Assembly (NCBI GenBank): GCA_012965445.1
Contig: DTSJ01000426.1
Location: forward strand, 1,531-7,340
DNA length: 5,810 nucleotides
Reading direction: 5' to 3'
From: Candidatus Hydrogenedentota bacterium
GTDB lineage: Bacteria > Hydrogenedentota > Hydrogenedentia > Hydrogenedentiales > GCA-2746185
Shown: piece after piece, positions 1-5,810 of the stretch
Layout: each line of letters opens with the position of its first letter
Position numbering within the stretch: position 1 is the stretch's first letter
Notes under the pieces: model-generated
What the model saw: the letters and a program-made list of their open reading frames with translations, nothing else
Told to the model about the DNA's origin: nothing
Databases searched by the model: none
Position numbers and translations under genes: made by a program

Positions 1-315
1 TACAGCCCTCATCTCACCGACGACGGCCTGGCTCACCTTGCCAACTTGAAGCGACTCGAACGCCTTGCCGTCGGTGCAAAAAATCTGAGCGATGGAGCCT
101 TGACGTATCTAGCCGGATTGACTTCGCTTTATCAATTGACTGTCAGTGGCGATTTTAGCGAACGCGGACTGAGTCAACTCGACAATTTAACGGAGCTGCG
201 CTATCTGACATTGGGGTCATCGCGCGGGATAAGTCGTCAAGCGGAGGAGCGAATTCGGGAGAATTTACCGAATTTGTTCTCGATGAATGTTGCTCCGGTG
301 CTTGTCGGAAGATAG
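1..315 (+). CDS. leucine-rich-repeat protein, C-terminal fragment (5' end outside window)
   Basis: The frame is open from base 1 to a TAG stop at 313-315, giving 104 residues of a longer protein. An internal TTG at 46 could in principle start translation, but the repeat pattern already runs before it, so the gene almost certainly begins upstream. Repeat units start near visible residues 5, 29, 52 and 77 (periods about 24, 23 and 25). They follow the pattern LTDDGLAHLANLKRLERL, LSDGALTYLAGLTSLYQL, FSERGLSQLDNLTELRYL, then a degenerate last unit ending in LPNLFSMNV, which looks like a C-terminal cap. LRR units of this kind form a curved protein-binding surface and are abundant in planctomycetes and related bacteria. 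The binding partner, cellular location and any upstream domain cannot be seen. The gene converges on sppA with 28 bp between them and no clear terminator. Unlike the rest of the window, the + strand here is G-rich. Confidence 0.8.
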   Translation, partial: YSPHLTDDGLAHLANLKRLERLAVGAKNLSDGALTYLAGLTSLYQLTVSGDFSERGLSQLDNLTELRYLTLGSSRGISRQAEERIRENLPNLFSMNVAPVLVGR

Positions 316-343
316 ACAGCCTCTTTGTCCGGCCGAGAATCTG

Positions 344-2395
344 TCAATGCACCACAAAAACTTCCGGCATAACCGCAGCCACACCCTGCTCATTCAAAAG
401 CTCTGCGTGCTGCAAGAACTGCCCCATAGCCCGGACCTTTTCAGCGCCGAACTTCCGAATTAAACTCCCCGCCATCGCCTGCTCGACAGACTCGTTCGCT
501 GCGTCACGTACCCGACTCAACGCCGAAGTTCTCCCGAGCGGATTCAGCGACATATCCGTTGGACGGTCTCCTCCCGAACCAAACAGTTCCTGCATCAGTA
601 TCTCGTTGAAGTCCATCACCCTCGGAATCACCTGCACATCAAAATCTTCGAGATCAACCAAGTCAGCCGCATAGGAAAGCGCATCATTCAACCCGCCGAT
701 TTCATCAATAAGCCCCAGTTCAAGCGCCTGCTTACCCGTAAAGACGCGGCCCGCCGCCATCTCTTCGAGATCCTTCGTCAGCAGATCCTCACGACCATTC
801 ATCACATGATCCTTGAACGTGGTGTACGCCGCCCCCATCGACTCCGTCATCGTTTGACGCTGCACATCAGTAAAAGGCTCTGCGCTGCTAATCCAGTCCG
901 CATTCGCGCCCCGCTTGTAGGGATGCCAGCTGATTCCAAGTTCGTCCCACAACCCCTTCGTCACAATTTTACCCCCGACCACCCCAATCGACCCTGTAAT
1001 CGTGGTCGCATTCGCAAAAATCGCGTCCGCCTGACAAGCCACATAATAACCTCCGCTCGCAGCAACCCCGCCCATCGAAACCACAACAGGCTTCTTCTCC
1101 TGCAGCTTCTGCACCGCCCGCAGAATCACCTCGCTCGCCGTAACCGATCCTCCCGGCGAATCGATACGCAGCACCACCGCATCAATCGAACTGTCTGCCG
1201 CTGCCGCATCAAGCGCCCGCCGAATCGTTCCGCTGAATGCCCCCGCCTGACCATACCCCGGATAAATACTGCCTTCCAAAAACACGAGACCGATCTTCCC
1301 GTCAACCCCACCGGCATACCACGCCGATGATCCGGTACTCTGACCCGTAGTCTCATAGATCGAGCCGTAGTTGTTATCGAAATAGATGTCCTCCCCAAAT
1401 TCATCCTTCAAATGCGCGACAAGCTCATCCATATACATCCGCGAATCAATCAGCCCTGCTTTTTTCGCCTGCGCATCCGTATAGGGCCCGGCATCGATCA
1501 GCGCCCGCACTTCATCCGCCGTAAAATCCCTGGAACGCGCAATCATATCCACCACGCTCTCGTAAAGACTGTCCAGCATCCAGTTCTGTGCTTCCTCTGC
1601 AGCCGGACTCGGCCCGTTCCGCATCACCATCTCACCGGCCGACTTATAATCCCCGATGTGAACGACATCCGCAGCGACCCCGATTTTCTCAAGCCCGTCC
1701 TTCAAATACATGCTCTCGCTGTACATGCCCGTCAAATTAAGTATCGCGGTCGGCACCAAATTAAAATGCGTCGCCACCGAATAGAAAGCGTACCCCACTG
1801 TCGATATCGAGGCCGACTCCGAATGCAGGTAAATCGGCTTTCCAGACTCCTTGAACAGTTCAAGCGCCGCGTACATTTCCTCAAACTGCGCAAGTGATGC
1901 CCCGAGAGCGTCCATCGTGATCACCATCGCCACCACCGAGTCGTCATGCTCGGCATCCTCGATCGCGTCCACGAGTCCGCTCAACGACATCGACAATCCA
2001 CCGAACCCGAAAAAAGTATCGACCGAAGGAGAATCCGCCACCAGTCCACTCAAATGCAGATGCACGATACGGTCGGAATCGCCCGCGTATGAATCCGGCG
2101 AAGACCAGAAAGATCCCCCCGTTATCAATATGAACATGAGAAAAATCGGCGTTGTAAAAAATGCAATAAAGCTGACCAGGAGACCCAGATTCGCCAGCCC
2201 ATGCCCCCTGAGATTCGAATCCCTGCGCATCTCGTTCTTCGCCTGCAGCGCCAGAATCACCGCCGGAAGCGCCGTGAAAATCCAGAACACAAAACTCATC
2301 AACCCCAGTAAAAACGCCAACGTAGCCTTCCCGGAAGTCCTGGGGCGCGGCGGTATTGGAGCCCGTGGCTCCTGGGGTTGCTCAAAATCTGACAC
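344..2395 (-). CDS. sppA: signal peptide peptidase SppA, 67K type, with N-terminal DUF4190-like membrane region
   Basis: Predicted 683-residue membrane-bound serine protease of family S49, which degrades signal peptides left in the membrane after secretion. I place the start at a GTG (2393-2395) because GGGAGA lies 6 nt upstream; the frame stays open for 78 more codons, but that part has no domain or good start signal. After a proline-rich stretch (about residues 6-19) come two hydrophobic segments, about 24-50 and 68-94, separated by a charged loop, resembling DUF4190. Two tandem S49 domains follow, about 109-340 and 367-577. The first carries the general-base lysine in GDYKSAGE (K251) and the second the nucleophile serine in AASGGYY (S447). 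Their spacing of 196 residues is close to the 200 between K209 and S409 of E. coli SppA. RIDSPGG and TITGSIGV motifs are also present. The protein is longer than E. coli SppA (618 aa) because of the N-terminal region and the C-terminal tail. The catalytic part should lie on the outer face of the inner membrane. It is divergent from thiC. Confidence 0.93.
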   Translation of the reverse strand: MSDFEQPQEPRAPIPPRPRTSGKATLAFLLGLMSFVFWIFTALPAVILALQAKNEMRRDSNLRGHGLANLGLLVSFIAFFTTPIFLMFILITGGSFWSSPDSYAGDSDRIVHLHLSGLVADSPSVDTFFGFGGLSMSLSGLVDAIEDAEHDDSVVAMVITMDALGASLAQFEEMYAALELFKESGKPIYLHSESASISTVGYAFYSVATHFNLVPTAILNLTGMYSESMYLKDGLEKIGVAADVVHIGDYKSAGEMVMRNGPSPAAEEAQNWMLDSLYESVVDMIARSRDFTADEVRALIDAGPYTDAQAKKAGLIDSRMYMDELVAHLKDEFGEDIYFDNNYGSIYETTGQSTGSSAWYAGGVDGKIGLVFLEGSIYPGYGQAGAFSGTIRRALDAAAADSSIDAVVLRIDSPGGSVTASEVILRAVQKLQEKKPVVVSMGGVAASGGYYVACQADAIFANATTITGSIGVVGGKIVTKGLWDELGISWHPYKRGANADWISSAEPFTDVQRQTMTESMGAAYTTFKDHVMNGREDLLTKDLEEMAAGRVFTGKQALELGLIDEIGGLNDALSYAADLVDLEDFDVQVIPRVMDFNEILMQELFGSGGDRPTDMSLNPLGRTSALSRVRDAANESVEQAMAGSLIRKFGAEKVRAMGQFLQHAELLNEQGVAAVMPEVFVVH

Positions 2396-2401
2396 GATAA
2401 A

Positions 2402-2407
2402 TCTCCC
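2402..2407 (-). promoter_or_regulatory. ribosome binding site of sppA (decides GTG start)
   Basis: On the minus strand GGGAGA is followed by a 6-nt spacer and GTG at 2395-2393. No other in-frame start in the 78-codon upstream extension has such a site that I can see. This supports a 683-residue product rather than a 761-residue one. Confidence 0.7.
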
Positions 2408-2430
2408 AAATTCGTCTACCTGTCTACATA

Positions 2431-2444
2431 CACTCTTTAGAGTG
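2431..2444. promoter_or_regulatory. 14-bp palindrome in sppA-thiC control region, possible operator
   Basis: CACTCTTTAGAGTG has two perfect 6-bp inverted arms around a 2-bp centre. It lies 36-49 bp upstream of the sppA start, between two divergent genes. On the minus strand it falls inside the 17-bp gap between weak promoter-like hexamers TGAATA (2453-2448) and TATGTA (2430-2425), each matching only 3 of 6 consensus bases. Its position fits a repressor or activator site for sppA, but no bound factor is known and chance remains possible. Confidence 0.3.
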
Positions 2445-2501
2445 CGATATTCAGACGGACACACATGCACCCGCCCCGCAGACCAATAGAGACGCATCCG
2501 A

Positions 2502-2530
2502 TTAAAGCAGAATTTCACCCGAAATACAAT
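2502..2530 (+). promoter_or_regulatory. possible sigma70-type promoter for thiC
   Basis: TACAAT at 2525-2530 matches the -10 consensus in 5 of 6 positions. TTAAAG at 2502-2507, with a 17-bp spacer, matches the -35 consensus in only 3 of 6. Transcription would begin near 2537, giving a leader of about 125 nt before thiC that includes the small ORF at 2562-2612. A weaker -10-like TATACA occurs at 2621-2626 without a good -35 partner. Confidence 0.3.
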
Positions 2531-2561
2531 GTGCCGCAACAAACTCAAGGAGATTTCCGCA

Positions 2562-4533
<1,972 letters not shown>

Positions 4534-4927
4534 GGCTTCCGAGTGCGCATACCTGACCGAACTCGTAGTTTACATCGCATTGGAGGTTTCTGTCTGCGTA
4601 TTTCCGTCGGAGGGGTCATTCGTGAGGTTCATGTGCATATCATGAAAGATTTAGTAGTCGCACTAGGACTAATCTTGACATCACCAATTGGTTACGACAG
4701 CGGCGTAATCATCGAACATCCCCACCGCCGGAGCGTATACTTTCTCGATGGCGACGAAAACGAATTCGAATTTATGCAATATTTGACCGACAACCTCATC
4801 GAACGTAACAGTTACGCTGGTTGATCCAATCCCTCTCGTCTCGATTCCCGTATAGTGCCCTTCCATTTCTCGAAAAGTCGTGCAAAATCGACGAAGTGGC
4901 AGGCATTTTCGCTATCCTTGGCTCACC
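4534..4927. other. 394-bp stretch between thiC and the EF-G-like gene
   Basis: Apart from the uncertain small ORF I see no gene, tRNA, repeat or strong terminator here. thiC and the EF-G-like gene converge on this stretch, so two terminators would be expected. The only candidate is a 4-bp stem (GTCG at 4877-4880, CGAC at 4889-4892) that on the minus strand is followed by TTTT, too weak to call. Confidence 0.5.
4642..4824 (+). CDS. uncertain small hypothetical protein (60 aa)
   Basis: From ATG 4642 to TGA 4822-4824 this frame encodes 60 residues beginning MKDLVVALGLILTSP and ending in an acidic part (DGDENEFEF). GTG at 4633 (GTGAGG 5 nt upstream) is an alternative start, and GTG at 4543 would give 93 residues. 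The frame is the same as that of thiC and is open from the thiC stop onward. A 7-codon mini-ORF from GTG 4622, preceded by GGAGGGG with a 6-nt spacer, ends in a TGA that overlaps the ATG as ATGA, which could allow translational coupling. A short hydrophobic run (LVVALGLIL) is too short for a sure membrane span. I recognise no family. A minus-strand frame overlaps at 4681-4866 and looks less protein-like. It could be a small real gene, a decayed gene end or chance. Confidence 0.3.
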   Translation: MKDLVVALGLILTSPIGYDSGVIIEHPHRRSVYFLDGDENEFEFMQYLTDNLIERNSYAG

Positions 4928-5810
4928 CTAATCCAAAAGCCCCTTCGTAACATCCCCCGGCACTTCCTCATAATGGCTGAACTTCGCCGTATACGTACCG
5001 CGTCCCCCGCTAAGACTTCGCAGATCTGTCGCATACCGCAGCACCTCCGACTCCGGCACCGAAGCCCGAATCACTTCCTTACCGCCCGGCGCGGCTTCCA
5101 TCCCAAGAATACGCCCTCGCCGTGAACTCAAATCGCCATTGATGTCACCCATGTTCTCAATCGGAACCGTCACCTCAATTTCCAGGATCGGTTCCAGCAG
5201 AAACGGGTTCGCCGCCTTGATTCCCGTCGTCACCGCCTGCGAAGCAGCCACCTTGAACGCCATCTCAGAAGAATCTACATCGTGATACGATCCGAAATAC
5301 AGTTCCGCAACCACATCCACAACTGGATACCCTGCAATAACACCCCTCAGCAAAGATTCCTGAATCCCCTTGTCCACATGAGGAATATACTGACGCGGCA
5401 CGACCCCGCCCACGATACTGTCCACAAACTCATACCCTTCCCCGCGACCGTTCGGCGAAAATTTGATCTTCACGTCCCCGTACTGACCATGCCCGCCCGA
5501 CTGCTTCTTGTGCTTCCCCTGCACATCAGACTTGCCCTTGATCGTCTCGCGATATGCCACCTTCGGCAGTCGCGTTTCCGCTTCAACATGATACTTGTTC
5601 TTCATCCGCGCCAGCAGAATCTCCAGCTGCAAGTCGCCCATCCCCTTAATCACATGCTCGTGCGTATCGGGATCCCGGTAATGCACGAAAGTCGGGTCCT
5701 CTTCAGCCAGACGGTGCAGCGCCTCGCCGATTTTATCATCATCACCCCGCGATTTCGCCTCAATTGCCAGCTTCACCATAGGCTCAGGAAGCTGAATTTC
5801 CGGTAGCGAC
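4928..5810 (-). CDS. elongation factor G-like translational GTPase, C-terminal part (5' end outside window)
   Basis: The last 293 residues of an EF-G family protein, ending in TAG at 4930-4928. The frame stays open to the window edge, so the GTPase domain (G1-G5 motifs) and domain II are not visible. Visible residues 1-75 are domain III, starting PEPMVKLAIEAKSRGDDDKIG and including GMGDLQLEIL. About 80-200 is domain IV, with KHKKQSGGHGQYGD, VGGVVPRQYIP and the tip loop GSYHDVDSSEMAFK, which keeps the histidine at the position of E. coli EF-G H583. About 204-285 is domain V, with LEPILEIEV, MGDINGDLSSRRGRILGM and YATDLRSLSGGRG. EF-G drives tRNA-mRNA translocation on the ribosome. The HKKQSGG motif, where canonical EF-G usually has a FVRQTGG-like sequence, and DLQLEI instead of the usual ELHLEI suggest the EF-G paralog branch (EF-G2-like) rather than the main fusA. 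I therefore give no symbol. No str-operon neighbours (rpsL, rpsG, tuf) follow it, which agrees. Confidence 0.93.
   Translation of the reverse strand, partial: SLPEIQLPEPMVKLAIEAKSRGDDDKIGEALHRLAEEDPTFVHYRDPDTHEHVIKGMGDLQLEILLARMKNKYHVEAETRLPKVAYRETIKGKSDVQGKHKKQSGGHGQYGDVKIKFSPNGRGEGYEFVDSIVGGVVPRQYIPHVDKGIQESLLRGVIAGYPVVDVVAELYFGSYHDVDSSEMAFKVAASQAVTTGIKAANPFLLEPILEIEVTVPIENMGDINGDLSSRRGRILGMEAAPGGKEVIRASVPESEVLRYATDLRSLSGGRGTYTAKFSHYEEVPGDVTKGLLD

Noticed and set aside
315..345. GACAG...CTGTC inverted repeat between the LRR gene and sppA as a bidirectional terminator
   Set aside because: Only 5 bp of stem around a 21-nt loop, with no T run on either side, and it overlaps both stop codons.
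806..1897. long plus-strand frames opposite sppA
   Set aside because: They are rich in R, H and P in the manner of antisense shadows of a GC-biased gene and lie wholly over strong SppA coding.
4681..4866. 61-codon minus-strand frame between thiC and the EF-G-like gene
   Set aside because: It overlaps a plus-strand frame with more gene-like features, shows no recognisable motif and has no clear ribosome binding site.
4873..4892. possible terminator of the EF-G-like gene (GTCG-8 nt-CGAC followed by TTTT on the minus strand)
   Set aside because: A 4-bp stem with an 8-nt loop and four T residues is too weak to call.

Overview
The window holds four confident bacterial genes and a few weaker small elements. 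It looks like part of a chromosome rather than a plasmid, phage or island: I see no rRNA, tRNA, CRISPR array, insertion sequence or phage gene. The gene content suggests a Gram-negative-type bacterium with moderately high GC, plausibly of the PVC group (Planctomycetes or Verrucomicrobia). The clues are a C-terminal block of 24-residue leucine-rich repeats of the kind common there, an SppA protease joined to a DUF4190-like membrane segment, and GTG starts on two adjacent genes. This placement is inference; no marker gene here settles it.

Layout: (1) 1-315, + strand, the 3' end of a leucine-rich-repeat protein. (2) 344-2395, - strand, sppA, a long (67K-type) signal peptide peptidase, convergent with the LRR gene across a 28-bp gap. 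(3) 2396-2661, a divergent control region between sppA and thiC. It carries the sppA ribosome binding site, a 14-bp palindrome, a possible thiC promoter, a possible 16-codon leader ORF and the thiC ribosome binding site, but no recognisable TPP riboswitch. (4) 2662-4533, + strand, thiC, a complete phosphomethylpyrimidine synthase of thiamine biosynthesis. (5) 4534-4927, a 394-bp stretch with one uncertain small ORF. (6) 4928-5810, - strand, the C-terminal 293 codons of an elongation factor G-type GTPase that resembles the EF-G paralog (EF-G2-like) branch; its GTPase domain lies beyond the window.

The genes do not form an obvious shared pathway. SppA acts at the membrane on leftover signal peptides and membrane proteins, ThiC makes the pyrimidine half of thiamine in the cytoplasm, and the EF-G-like protein acts on the ribosome. 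sppA and thiC are divergent and may share control sequences. No exciting new system is evident. The points most worth checking are the thiC 5' leader, the open frame that continues directly after the thiC stop, the fused membrane segment of SppA, and the change in strand composition over the LRR fragment and the small-ORF region.
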